The notes beneath the pieces were generated by a model, which was not told the origin of the DNA, did not search any database, and worked only from the letters and a program-made list of their open reading frames with translations. The translations under genes were made by a program, and so were the position numbers. Below, piece after piece: positions 6,946 through 15,900 of a DNA stretch of 23,893 nt. Positions within the stretch are counted from its first letter, which is position 1. The number at the start of each line of letters is the position of its first letter. Location of the stretch: the NCBI GenBank assembly GCA_038212215.1, contig JBBQUT010000050.1:1-23893 (forward strand). The letters are read 5' to 3'. The DNA comes from JALZAI01 sp038212215. Its GTDB lineage: Bacteria; Actinomycetota; Actinomycetes; Mycobacteriales; Jatrophihabitantaceae.

Positions 6946-7673
6946 TCACCGCCCTGCTCGCCGCCACAACCTTCGCCTCAACCCTGGCCGGCGGGCGGTT
7001 CGCACTGCACAACCGGGACAAGCTGCACCGCATTCTCGGCTTCACCGCCGGAGTCCTGTTAGGGGTGGTCGCCTTCGACCTGCTCCCGGAGATACACCGT
7101 CTCACGATCTCCACGAGGACCGATTTCACGGCACCGATGATCGCCCTCACCGCGGGGTTCCTGGCCTTCCACATCATCGAGAAACTCACGGCGATCCACA
7201 CCGCCCACGAGAGCGAATACGCCTCCAACCACACCCATCCCCAACTCGGCGTCGTGTCAGCCCTGGCCCTCTCGGCGCACTCCTTCTTCGACGGGATCGG
7301 CATCGGCCTGGCGTTTCAGGTCTCCAAGTCAGTCGGGCTCGCCGTCGCGATCGCCGTCATCGCCCACGACTTCTCCGACGGCCTGAACACCGTCACGCTG
7401 ATGTTGCTCAACGGCAACACCTCCGCCCGCAGCCAGCGGCTGCTGCTCCTCGACGCGACGACCCCGCTATTAGGTGCGGCGTCGACCCTGCTGTTCCACG
7501 TGCCCGACCGTGAACTCCTGCTCTACCTCGGCTTCTTCACCGGATTCCTTCTCTACATCGGCGGATCCGACATCCTGCCCGAGGCCCACGCCAACCATCC
7601 CTCCCGTCTCGCCTTGGTCCTCACAATCACCGGAACCGCGCTCATCTACCTCGTCACCCAAGTCGGCCTCTGA
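6942..7673 (+). CDS. ZIP-family divalent metal transporter
   Basis: 243-residue membrane protein with seven to eight hydrophobic segments. The two metal-site helices are recognisable as HSFFDGIGIGLAF and HDFSDGLNTV, corresponding to the H-x3-(E/D)G motifs of ZIP helices IV and V; here both acidic positions are Asp. A His-containing loop (HTAHESEYASNHTHPQ) precedes helix IV. ZIP proteins bring Zn, Fe or Mn into the cytoplasm, but distant bacterial members like this are poorly characterised. Translation is coupled to the TauE gene by an ATGA overlap. Pairing an anion exporter with a ZIP protein is unusual, and the shared job is unknown. Confidence 0.87.
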   Translation: MITALLAATTFASTLAGGRFALHNRDKLHRILGFTAGVLLGVVAFDLLPEIHRLTISTRTDFTAPMIALTAGFLAFHIIEKLTAIHTAHESEYASNHTHPQLGVVSALALSAHSFFDGIGIGLAFQVSKSVGLAVAIAVIAHDFSDGLNTVTLMLLNGNTSARSQRLLLLDATTPLLGAASTLLFHVPDRELLLYLGFFTGFLLYIGGSDILPEAHANHPSRLALVLTITGTALIYLVTQVGL

Positions 7674-7900
7674 ACCACGACACGTCCCTAGCTCCTGGCC
7701 TGCGGACTGCCGCGCAACCCCACGGCCCCTCTGGATTCAGTCGGCAGCACGTGATAACTATCGTCGGAGTTCTTCCCTACCGCAACGCGGGAACGTCGAT
7801 GTGTCTCTACTCGCGGTCGCCCCGGCCGAGGCCGAAGTGGCTGCCGATCAACCGTTCGGCGACTCCCCCCGTCCTGACAATTCCGATCCACCCGCAACGT
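7674..7900. other. Intergenic region before marR, no gene seen
   Basis: About 225 bp between the ZIP stop and the marR promoter. Open frames extend through it, but their residue patterns look like noise and there are no ribosome sites. No clear terminator is seen. Confidence 0.4.
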
Positions 7901-7930
7901 TTGCATTTCGCAAGTACCGGAGTGCATACT
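7894..7930 (+). promoter_or_regulatory. marR promoter, probably leaderless
   Basis: TTGCAT (7901-7906) and CATACT (7925-7930), 18 bp apart, make a plausible -35/-10 pair in otherwise GC-rich DNA. The marR ATG at 7937 lies where transcription should start, so the mRNA is probably leaderless. GCAA-CGT-TTGC (7894-7904) and a further GCAA at 7910-7913 overlap the -35 and may be a MarR operator. Confidence 0.5.
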
Positions 7931-7936
7931 CGCAGA

Positions 7937-8446
7937 ATGGCCACTCGACGACTCTCAAGCGCCGCCGCTGAGGCAACGCCGGCGTCGACCGGTGAAGACG
8001 TCGATGCAGTGTTGGACGCATGCCGTTCGCTGGTCGCGATCTCGGCCTGGTCGGTCGAGGCGGTCGCCGACCAGGTCGACCTCGTGCAGTTGCGGGTACT
8101 CGTGGTGTTGGCGACCCGCGGCGCGTCGAGCCTGAAAGATCTGGCCGATGCCACGCACCTGCATCTGTCCCGGGCCAGCCGGGCGTGCGAGCGACTAGTG
8201 GGCAAGAACCTCATCACGCGCAGCGACGACCCTGGTGATCGGCGCGTGCTGCAGCTCGGTCTTACGCCTGACGGCGAGGCCATCGTGCGCAAGGTCCAAG
8301 ACTCGCGACGTGAAGCCGTCGCTCCGGTGTTGGCGGTGATGAGCGCGACCCGGCGTACCGAACTGGTGCGCGCGCTGCGCGCGTTCGCGTCCGCTACCGG
8401 CGAGGTCGGCCACGGCGACGTGTCCGCATTGGCCTGGACGCAGTAG
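7937..8446 (+). CDS. MarR-family transcriptional regulator
   Basis: 169 residues from ATG 7937. The winged helix runs through LVQLRVLVVLATRGASSLKDLADATHLHLSRASRACERLVGKNLI, with the wing SDDPGDRRVLQLGLT (typical DxRxxxxxLT). The frame stays open upstream to 7751, but that part is compositionally odd and lies upstream of the promoter. I see no ribosome site before ATG 7937, consistent with a leaderless start just after the -10. The 'SAWSVEAVADQVDLVQLRVLVVLA' segment resembles actinobacterial MarR proteins that sit beside SDR or lipid genes. The likely targets are itself and the SDR gene 130 bp downstream. Confidence 0.9.
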   Translation: MATRRLSSAAAEATPASTGEDVDAVLDACRSLVAISAWSVEAVADQVDLVQLRVLVVLATRGASSLKDLADATHLHLSRASRACERLVGKNLITRSDDPGDRRVLQLGLTPDGEAIVRKVQDSRREAVAPVLAVMSATRRTELVRALRAFASATGEVGHGDVSALAWTQ

Positions 8447-8577
8447 ACCGCACCATCACTTGCATCTTGGTGAGACGGACCCTCCCCACCGTGGGCGCGT
8501 GGGCAGGTCGGAACAGCGCGTGGGCCGACGTCGTCTACCACGTGGCTACCGCACACAACTTCAAGGAGGAAGCCGAT

Positions 8578-9563
8578 ATGAGTCCAACAGTTGTCGTCAC
8601 CGGCGCCAGTGGGGGGATCGGGCGCGCCAGCGCGGTCGCCGCCGCTCGCCGGGGTGACACCGTGGTGCTGATCGCGCGCGGCCGTAAGGGTCTGGAAGGC
8701 GCGGCGGCTGAGATCGAGCGCGCCGGCGGACGGGCGGTGCCGATGCAGGTGGACGTGGCCGATGCGGACGCAGTCGCCGCAGCCGCCGACAAGGTCGAAG
8801 CCGACATCGGGGCGATTGACGTGTGGATCAACGTCGCGTTCACGTCGGTCTTCGCGCCGTTCGACCAGATCAAGCCCGAGGAGTTCCGCCGGGTCACCGA
8901 GGTCAGCTATCTGGGCTACGTCTACGCCACGATGGCCGTGCTCAAGCACATGAAGGCACGCGACCGCGGCACGATCGTGCAGGTCGGTTCGGCGCTGGCC
9001 TACCGCGGCATCCCTCTGCAGTCGGCCTACTGCGGCGCCAAACACGCGATCCAAGGCTTTCACGAGTCGCTGCGTTGCGAACTGCTGCACGACAAGAGCA
9101 ACGTGCACGTGACGATGGTGCAGATGCCGGCGGTCAACACCCCGCAGTTCTCCTGGGTGTTGTCGCGGCTGCCGAACCACGCTCAGCCGGTCCCGCCGAT
9201 CTACCAGCCCGAGGTCGCCGCCCGCGCGGTCCTGTTCGCCAGCGATCATCCGCGGCGTCGGGAGTACTGGGTCGGGTCGAGCACCGCCGCTACCCTCGCT
9301 GCGAACGCCATCGCGCCGGGTTTGCTGGACCGCTATCTCGGCCGGACCGGGTTCGCCTCCCAGCAGACCAAACACCGCCAAGACCCCGACGCACCGGTGA
9401 ACCTGTGGAAAGCGGCCGACGGTGCGGACGGGCACGACTTCGGATCGCACGGCGTGTTCGACTCCAAGGCGATCTCCCACGACCCGCAGCTGTGGGTGTC
9501 ACGCCATCACGGGGTGCTCGGCGCGGTAGGCGCGGCCGCCGGCATCGCCTTGACCACGGCGAC
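8578..9563 (+). CDS. SDR-family oxidoreductase, 3' end fused by deletion
   Basis: NAD(P)-dependent short-chain dehydrogenase, about 325 homologous residues from ATG 8578 (AAGGAGGA lies 7 nt upstream). The cofactor loop is TGASGGIGRAS, Ser is in QVGSALAYRG, and the catalytic Tyr/Lys are in SAYCGAKHAIQGF. The usual NNA motif reads INVAFTSVF, so the second Asn is replaced by Val. The C-terminal extension (PQLWVSRHHGVLGAVGAAAGIAL) matches long membrane-linked actinobacterial SDRs. No stop follows: at about 9555 the sequence runs into the middle of a GH15 gene, and this frame stays open to 11064. As read, the product would be an 828-residue chimera. I give 9563 as the end of SDR-like sequence, not as a stop codon. 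Confidence 0.82.
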
Positions 9564-10411
9564 ATGCTCGCTCCCGCGTACACGATCACCGGCGACCGTG
9601 TTCCCGACCAGCGCCACCTCGACCTACCCGGCTACCCGGGCGGTGCAGACATCGTCGGCAACTGGGTCAACCAGCAGTTCCAGCTCGACGCCCACGGCGA
9701 GGCGCTGCTGCTCTTCGCCGCCGCCGCCCGACAGGACCGCCTCGACGCCGCTAGCTGGAAGGCGGCCGAGACCGCGGCCCGAACGACGGGAAACGATGGA
9801 GCGAGCCCGACGCCGGCATCTGGGAAATCGGACCGCGCGCCTGGACCCACTCCCGCTTGACCGCGGTCGCAGGCCTACGAGCTGCCGCGGCGGCGGCGCC
9901 CGCCGCCCAGGCGGGGGAGTGGCTCGGCCTGGCCGACCACATCATGGCCGACACCACCGCACACGCACTGCATGCAGACGGGCGGTGGCAACGCGCCGCC
10001 GACGACCCGGGTCTGGACGCGGCGTTGCTGCTTCCCCCCTTGCGTGGGGCGATCCCCGCCGCCGACCCGCGCAGCACTGCAACCTTCGCCGCCTACCTCA
10101 ACAAGCTGACCCGCGACGGCTACGCCTACCGCTTCCGCCACGACGGCCGGCCCCTTCCCGACGCCGAAGGCGCGTTCCTGCTGTGCGGGTTCCTCGTCGC
10201 GCTCACCCACCACGAGCTCGGCAACCCCGTCGAAGCCCGCAGCTGGTACGACACCACCCGCGCCGCCACCGGCCCCCCGCAACTCTTCAGCGAGGAATAC
10301 GACGCCGTGCAGCACCAAATGCGCGGCAACCTCCCGCAGGCGTTCGTCCACGCGCTGCACCTGGAAACCGCCAGCCGACTCGTCGCCCCGCCAATGCACA
10401 CCGCCCGCTGA
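9564..10411 (+). pseudogene. GH15 glucoamylase/trehalase-type C-terminal fragment, frameshifted
   Basis: From 9564 one frame gives LAPAYTITGDRVPDQRHLDLPGYPG, then GNWVNQQFQLDAHGEALLLF. At about 9778-9785 the homology moves to another frame: RWSEPDAGIWEIGPRAW, THSRLTAVAGLRAAA, DAALLLPPLRGAIP, LTRDGYAYRFRHDGRPL, EGAFLLCGFLVAL and GNLPQAFVHALHLETASRL, ending at TGA 10411. These are C-terminal (alpha/alpha)6-barrel motifs of GH15 trehalase-like proteins, including an EPDAGIWE catalytic-side motif. The N-terminal half (roughly 300 residues) is missing, cut away at the junction with the SDR. A one-base frameshift further disrupts it, so it is a pseudogene unless both lesions are assembly errors. 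Confidence 0.82.
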
Positions 10412-10458
10412 AGTCGGCAACAGCAGACATCGACATCAACGACATCGAAGAGGACACC

Positions 10459-11064
10459 GTGTACGAGATCCCGAAACCGGAACTGCTCGATCCGGATCGC
10501 GTCGACCGCGACGACCGCGAGCACTTCACCGCCGAAGACCACCGATCCCAGGCGCAACTGCTCGCCAAAGCCCTCGGCGAGTCCTGCGCGTACGCCGACC
10601 AACTCTGGGCGCAGGTCAACGCCCTACGCGGTTACCTACTTGACAGCCTGCCGCCCGACCCGCGCACCCCCGGCCCACTCGCCACTGCAGCAGCGTCCCC
10701 CACCGGCCCCGACGACGAGGACGGCTGGGCAAGGTGGATCGCGGCCTTCGCCACTACGACGTCGGTCCTCTGCGGCTCCCATGGCGACTCCGGATTCGGC
10801 CTGTCCCGCGCCCGCGAGGAAGCTCGGCTGCGGCGCACCGCTCCCGTGCTTGCGCTGCCCGACCAGCACCCCCACCTCGGCGAGCCCGAGCCCGCATCGG
10901 CTGAGCCGCACGACGCTCCTCCCTCGACGCAATCACCGCCGGCCAGCCAGACGATCGCCTGGTCGGTCGGCAAAGCCATGGCCGGCGGCGCAGTCGCAGT
11001 GCTCGCCCTGCGGGGGTTGCGCACCCTGCCGGGCCTTCACCGCTACCCGGTCGAGCGCACCTGA
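10459..11064 (+). CDS. Hypothetical protein with C-terminal hydrophobic segment
   Basis: 201 residues from GTG 10459, with GAAGAGGA 5 nt upstream. It starts YEIPKPELLDPDRVDRDDREHFTAEDH. A helical region with ALGESCAYADQLWAQVNALRGYLLDSLPPDP follows, then GPDDEDGWARWIAAFATTTSVLCGSHGDSGFG, a Pro/Ser-rich linker, and a weak hydrophobic segment WSVGKAMAGGAVAVLALRGL near the end. The composition and the conserved-looking LCGSHGDSG and SLPPDPRTPG patterns suggest a real actinobacterial family, but I cannot name it. It follows the GH15 fragment by 48 bp and probably belonged to an SDR-GH15-hypothetical operon under MarR control. Confidence 0.7.
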   Translation: MYEIPKPELLDPDRVDRDDREHFTAEDHRSQAQLLAKALGESCAYADQLWAQVNALRGYLLDSLPPDPRTPGPLATAAASPTGPDDEDGWARWIAAFATTTSVLCGSHGDSGFGLSRAREEARLRRTAPVLALPDQHPHLGEPEPASAEPHDAPPSTQSPPASQTIAWSVGKAMAGGAVAVLALRGLRTLPGLHRYPVERT

Positions 11065-11172
11065 TGCCACACCACCCCAGACCTTCGATACCTGGGTCGG
11101 CCGACCGCCGAAATCGGGTCGCGCCGGCCGCCACTCCAGCCGCGGACGTGCACGGGTTGGGACAGGTGGCGC

Positions 11173-11695
11173 GTGCTTTTAGCGTGCGGGCTCGTCGGCA
11201 CGACCGCCATGACCGCCACCATGGACCTGCAACAGCGTGCCCGCCGGGCGACGCGCAGCAGTCGACTACGACGCCAGCGACCACGTCATCACTGCAGCGT
11301 CCACCGTGGTCCGATTCGAACCGCGCAGCCCCGCCGGACGAACAGCACTGTTCCTACTCGTGCACTGGGGTTTCGGCTCGGCCGTGGCAGCCGTCTACCC
11401 AACCTTGCGCCTGCCACGCGCGGCCGCGCTCGCGCTCTTCCACGGCGGATGCCAGGTCATGGCGCTGACACTGTTCCCCACCCTCGGGGGCACCCCGCCG
11501 CCCTGGCGCTGGCGACGCTCGATGCTGAACAGCTCTTCTGCCCGGCACGCCGTCTACGCCGTCGCAGTCGACGCCACCGACCGCATGCTGGGGGCACGGG
11601 CCGCTGCCCTCGCCCAGCTCGCGTCTCGGCCGGTGCATCGCGGGCCACGACCGTCCGGACGGCGTGATCAGGCACCGACAAACACCACAACCTGA
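11173..11695 (+). pseudogene. Small membrane protein, frameshifted
   Basis: One frame starting at GTG 11173 gives LLACGLVGTTAMTATMDLQQRARRA. The next frame carries on with DYDASDHVITAASTVVRF, TALFLLVHWGFGSAVAAVYPTL, ALALFHGGCQVMALTLFPTLGG and PPPWRWRRSMLNSSSARHAVYAVAVDATDRML, ending at 11695. The two parts join logically around 11235-11260, so a one-base frameshift (real or from sequencing) splits one protein of about 170 residues with three or four hydrophobic segments. Family name unknown to me. The CaCA antiporter starts 15 bp downstream. Confidence 0.6.
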
Positions 11696-11710
11696 AAGAG
11701 AAACGAGACC

Positions 11711-12778
11711 GTGTCCACCCTGGCCCTGCCCCTGCTCATAGCTGTGTTCGTTGGCTGCGCCGCGATCATCTGGGTCGCCGGAATCCACCTGTCGAACACC
11801 ACCGACGTGCTCGATGACCGGCTGCACCTCGGATCGGCGCTCGGCGGTGTCGTCCTACTGGCGATAGCCACCAACTTGCCCGAAATCGCGATCACGGTCG
11901 CCGCCGCAGCTTCGCACCACATCGGCGTGGCGGTCGGCAACATCCTCGGTGGCATCGCCATCCAAACCCTGGTCCTGGTCGCGTTGGACGCGTTCGGTGG
12001 CGACCGGCGTCGATCGTTGACCTACCGCGCCGCCAGTCTCGGGCTCGTCCTGGAAGGCGGCCTGGTCATCGCGGTGCTGACGGTGGTCGTGATGGGCACC
12101 CAGCTGCCCGCAGGTCTGCACGCCGGACGGTTCGCCCCAGCGTCGGTGCTGATCGCCCTGATCTGGGTGGGCGGAGTGTTGCTGCTCAGCAAGACCCAAG
12201 GCCACCTGCCGTGGCAGGAGTCCGGCGAAGCCCCGGACAACCAGAAGCCACCCAAGGGTCACTCGAAACATCAGAAGAATCAGCAGGCGACCAACCGCAA
12301 GGTGTCGACCGCCCGCGCCGCTACTGTGTTCGCGGTCGCGGCGCTGGCCACCCTCGCCGCTGGTTACTACCTTGAACAGTCCGGGGACGCGATCGCCGGA
12401 CACATCGGCCTGACCGGCGTGCTGTTTGGCTCCACCGTGCTGGCCGCCGCCACGTCCCTGCCCGAATTGTCGACCGGCCTAACCAGCGTCAAACTCGGCG
12501 ACACGCAGCTGGCCATCAGCGACATTTTCGGCGGCAACGCGTTCCTGCCCGTGCTGTTCCTCGTCGCCACGTTGATCTCCGGAACGCCGGTTCTCCCACA
12601 GGCACAGAACACCGACATCTACCTGACCGGTCTCGGCATCCTGCTCACCGCCGTCTACGTCATCGGACTCATCCTGCGGCCACGCCGCACCATCGGCCGC
12701 CTCGGACCAGATTCGCTCGCCGTGCTGATTCTGTACGCCGCCGGGATCGCCGGCCTCGTCGCCATAGCCACCACCTGA
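11711..12778 (+). CDS. CaCA-superfamily cation antiporter (Na+/Ca2+ or H+/Ca2+ type)
   Basis: 355-residue membrane protein with the duplicated alpha-repeats of the family. Repeat 1 is VVLLAIATNLPEIAITVAAA followed by GVAVGNILGGIAIQ; repeat 2 is STVLAAATSLPELSTGLTSV followed by LAISDIFGGNAF. The acidic Glu of each (T/S)(N/S)LPE motif is the ion-binding residue. The central loop (about residues 160-200) is hydrophilic and rich in Lys/Gln/Asn. The start is GTG 11711, with a purine-rich AAAGAGAAACGAG ahead of it. It exchanges Ca2+ or another cation against Na+ or H+ across the cytoplasmic membrane; specificity cannot be read. It may share a transcript with the broken small membrane protein. Confidence 0.9.
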   Translation: MSTLALPLLIAVFVGCAAIIWVAGIHLSNTTDVLDDRLHLGSALGGVVLLAIATNLPEIAITVAAAASHHIGVAVGNILGGIAIQTLVLVALDAFGGDRRRSLTYRAASLGLVLEGGLVIAVLTVVVMGTQLPAGLHAGRFAPASVLIALIWVGGVLLLSKTQGHLPWQESGEAPDNQKPPKGHSKHQKNQQATNRKVSTARAATVFAVAALATLAAGYYLEQSGDAIAGHIGLTGVLFGSTVLAAATSLPELSTGLTSVKLGDTQLAISDIFGGNAFLPVLFLVATLISGTPVLPQAQNTDIYLTGLGILLTAVYVIGLILRPRRTIGRLGPDSLAVLILYAAGIAGLVAIATT

Positions 12779-12836
12779 TGAACCGTGCGACCGGCCGCAC
12801 CGCGCCGCACCGACCGTCGTACCTAGAGGACCCGAC

Positions 12837-12920
12837 ATGGGCATACATCGCAACCGCATCGACATACCCTGGGACGGCGGCCGTCCCGCCCACTACTGCG
12901 CGGCCGAGATCAGGGGTTAA
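12837..12920 (+). CDS. Possible 27-codon leader ORF
   Basis: ATG 12837 has AGAGGA 7 nt upstream and encodes MGIHRNRIDIPWDGGRPAHY followed by CAAEIRG. TAA 12918 lies 8 bp before the large regulator's ATG. It could be a leader peptide whose translation feeds ribosomes to the regulator gene. A hairpin, GGGACG-N5-CGTCCC (12871-12887), lies within it. No family recognised; it may be chance. Confidence 0.3.
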   Translation: MGIHRNRIDIPWDGGRPAHYCAAEIRG

Positions 12921-12928
12921 ATCCGTGC

Positions 12929-15900
12929 ATGTGGTTCGGGGTGCTCGGCTCCCTAGAAGTCCGCGACGACAGCGGGCAATCGCTGCGGGTCGGTGGGCCG
13001 ATGCGCCGCGCGCTGCTGGCCGCGTTGCTGTGCCGGTGGCCGCGCACGGTGCCGCCTGACCTGCTGATCGAGGACCTCTGGGGGGTGTTGCCGCCGCGCA
13101 GCGCGGCGAAGACGCTGCAGAGCCACGTCGTCCGGCTGCGCGACGACCTCGGTCGCGGCGCAGGTTCGGTGATCGTGACCGACGGGATGGGCTACCGAGT
13201 CGAGCTCCCGACTGATGGGCTCGACGTCGCTAGCTTCGAGCGCGCCCTTCATCACGGTGTTGACGCCCAGCGCGCTGGCGACGCGCGACGGGCGGTGGCG
13301 CGGCTCGACGAGGCGCTGTCCTGGTGGCGGGACGAGGCGTACCTCGATTTCGGCGACGCGGCATTTGCGGCTGCCGAACGGATGCGGCTGGCCGAACTCC
13401 GGGCGCTCGCGACAGAGACCCGCACTGACGCGGCCCTGCGTCTGGGCGAGTCCGCGACGCTGGTCAGCGAGCTCCATGCGCGGGTCGCTCGTGAGCCGTA
13501 TCGCGAACGAGCGTGGGAGCAGCTGATCATCGCGCTGTACCGCTCGGGGCGGCAGGCGCAGGCCCTGTCCGTGTACCGCACCGCGCACGACCGGCTGGCC
13601 GCCGACCTCGGCGTCGACCCCGGACCGGCCCTGCGCGCGTTGGAGGGCCAGATCCTGCGGCAGGACCCGATCCTGCTCGTTGACGCCACCGCGGTTCGGG
13701 TGTCGCGGGTCGCGGCGGCTGCACACGAGGCCTGCCCCTACCGGGGGCTCAACGGGTACGGGGCGCAGGATGCACCGGTGTTCGTGGGCCGCGAGCGGCT
13801 GTGCGCCCAGCTGGTCGGTCGACTCGCCGATGTCGGCACCGGTGTCGTGGTCGTGACCGGGGCGAGCGGGTCGGGCAAGTCCTCTCTCGTTCGCGCGGGA
13901 CTCGTCCCGTCGCTGCGGTCCGGTGGGCTTCCGGGCAGCGCCGGCTGGCGGGTCCAGGTGGCGACGGTGGCCGATCCCGTCAACGCCGACCTGGATGTGC
14001 TGGTGCTCGACCAGGCCGAGGAGCTTTTCACACTCTTCAGTGTCGAGGATCGCGTTCATCGCGTCGCGCGGCTGGCGTCCTTCGTGGCCCGGGGCGGCCG
14101 ACTCGTGCTGGTGCTGCGCGGGGACTTCTACGCGCGCCTGGCCGAGCTGCCGTGGCTGGCCGAGTGCGCGCAACGCTCACCGCTGCTCGTCGGGTCGATG
14201 CACGAGAGCGAGCTCGCTCGAGTGGTGACCGAGCCCGCTCGCCGCGCCGGGATCGGCGTCGAGCCGGAGGTCGTTGACGCGGTGCTGGAGGACGCCGCCG
14301 GACAACCCCAGCCGCTGCCGTTGATCTCGTTGGCCCTGGTGCGCGCGTGGGAGCACCGAGTCGGGGACGCGATCACGCTGGCGTCCTACGAGGCGGGGCA
14401 CCGCGTCGCGGGAGCGATCGAGGCGACGGCCGAGGCGATCTACCAGGCGATGGACGCCGAACGGCGCACCGAGGCGCGACGGCTCCTCGTCCGGCTGGCC
14501 GCGCGGGAGGGCTCGACGTGGGTCCGGCACCCGCTGATCCGTCCGAGCGAGCCGAGCCCGGAGTTCACGGCGGCCGCCGACGCGCTGGCCACCGGCCGGC
14601 TGGTCACCGTGACGCCGAACCGGATCGAGCTGAGCCACGACGCGCTGCTTGAGCGGTGGCCGCGACTGCGCGGGTGGCTGGACGAGCGCGCGGCCGTGGT
14701 CGAGCTGCTCGAGCATCTGGTCGCCGCGTCAGGAGCGTGGTCGGCGGCGGGACGCCTCGGCGCGGACCTGTACCGCGGGCCGCGGCTGCAGGCGGCGCTC
14801 GACTGGCGATCCGAGCACCCGGCCGACCTGTCCCCAGCCGAAGTCGAGTTCCTCGACGCGTCTGCGCAGGCGGCGGAGTCCGACCTCGCGGCCGCCCGCG
14901 CACAGGTGGTGCGTGAGGTCCGCGGCCGACGCCGGCTGCGGCTCGTCGCTGTCGGTCTGGCGTTCGTCCTGGTGCTCGCCGGCGTGGCGGCGCTGGTCGC
15001 CGCACGCGAACGCACGACCGCCCGCCAGTCCGCGGCCCGAGCGCAGCAGTCCGCGCTCGCGGCCGACGCGCGCCGGCTCGCGGCCCTGTCCGGGAACGCG
15101 CCGGACATCGCCACGTCGAGCCTGCTCGCCGCCGCCGCGTACCGGCTGCAGGACTCGCCCGATACACGCGGCGCCTTGCTGGACGCGGTGGAGCGCAACC
15201 AGTCGGCGCTGTGGCGCATCCAGTTGAAGCACCGTCCGCAGCGCATCGCGGCCACGCCGGACAGTTCCCGGCTGGCCGTGAACGACTTCGAGAACCAGGT
15301 AACCGTCATAGATCCGCGTACCCGTAAGCAGGTGGCGAGCTTTCCGGCCGCGGGCTGGGTCGAAGGGATCACCACCGGTGGCCGGCAGGTGGTGACCTAC
15401 GGCGCCACAAACTCCGCCAACCCAGTCGGTCGGCTTGCCGCGTACGACGTGCCCAGCGGCCGGGAACGGGTTCTCACCGACGCCGTCGACCAGGATCTCC
15501 CCGAACCGGTCACGACGACCGACGGCCGTTGGGTCGCAGCAATCACCACCCGCCACGTCCGAGCAGGCAGTGTGGTGCAACTCTTCGACTCCGCGAACTG
15601 GAACGCCCCGCCTCGCCAGTTCGCCACGAACGATCCACCCAGCGCGATGGCGGCCAGTCGGTCAGCGGTGGCCGTCGAGCATCCGGACGGCTCCGTCGAA
15701 GTTCGTGCGCTCCCGTCCCTTCGCCTGTTGGGCAGCCTGCCGGCCACGAAGGTGCCGGCGACTGACGCGAGCCAGGTTGCGGTCTCGCCGGACGGCTCGC
15801 AGGTCGCCCGGGTGGACCCGGCCCAACCCGCTGAGGCGGTCCTGTACCGCGTACGAGGTGCCCCGACAGGCACGCCACTGCCGGTGCAGCCGCTCGGCAT

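Larger units (their letters stand above)
8578..11064 (+). other. Continuous 828-codon reading frame across three genes
   Basis: The SDR frame has no stop from 8578 to 11064. It covers the SDR (in frame), the GH15 fragment (out of frame, producing Arg/Pro-rich noise) and the hypothetical gene starting at GTG 10459 (in frame again). An automated caller would report one giant SDR. The middle third should not be read as protein homology. Confidence 0.7.

Noticed and set aside
7751..7936. N-terminal extension of MarR
   Set aside because: The extension is upstream of the predicted promoter, has no ribosome site and no MarR-like residues.
7807..9480. 557-codon minus-strand open frame
   Set aside because: It lies antisense to marR and the SDR, which have clear domains and ribosome sites; its residues are low-complexity Arg/Asp/Val patterns typical of GC-rich shadow frames.
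12953..14173. 406-codon minus-strand open frame
   Set aside because: Antisense shadow of the SARP-nSTAND regulator, with no recognisable domain.
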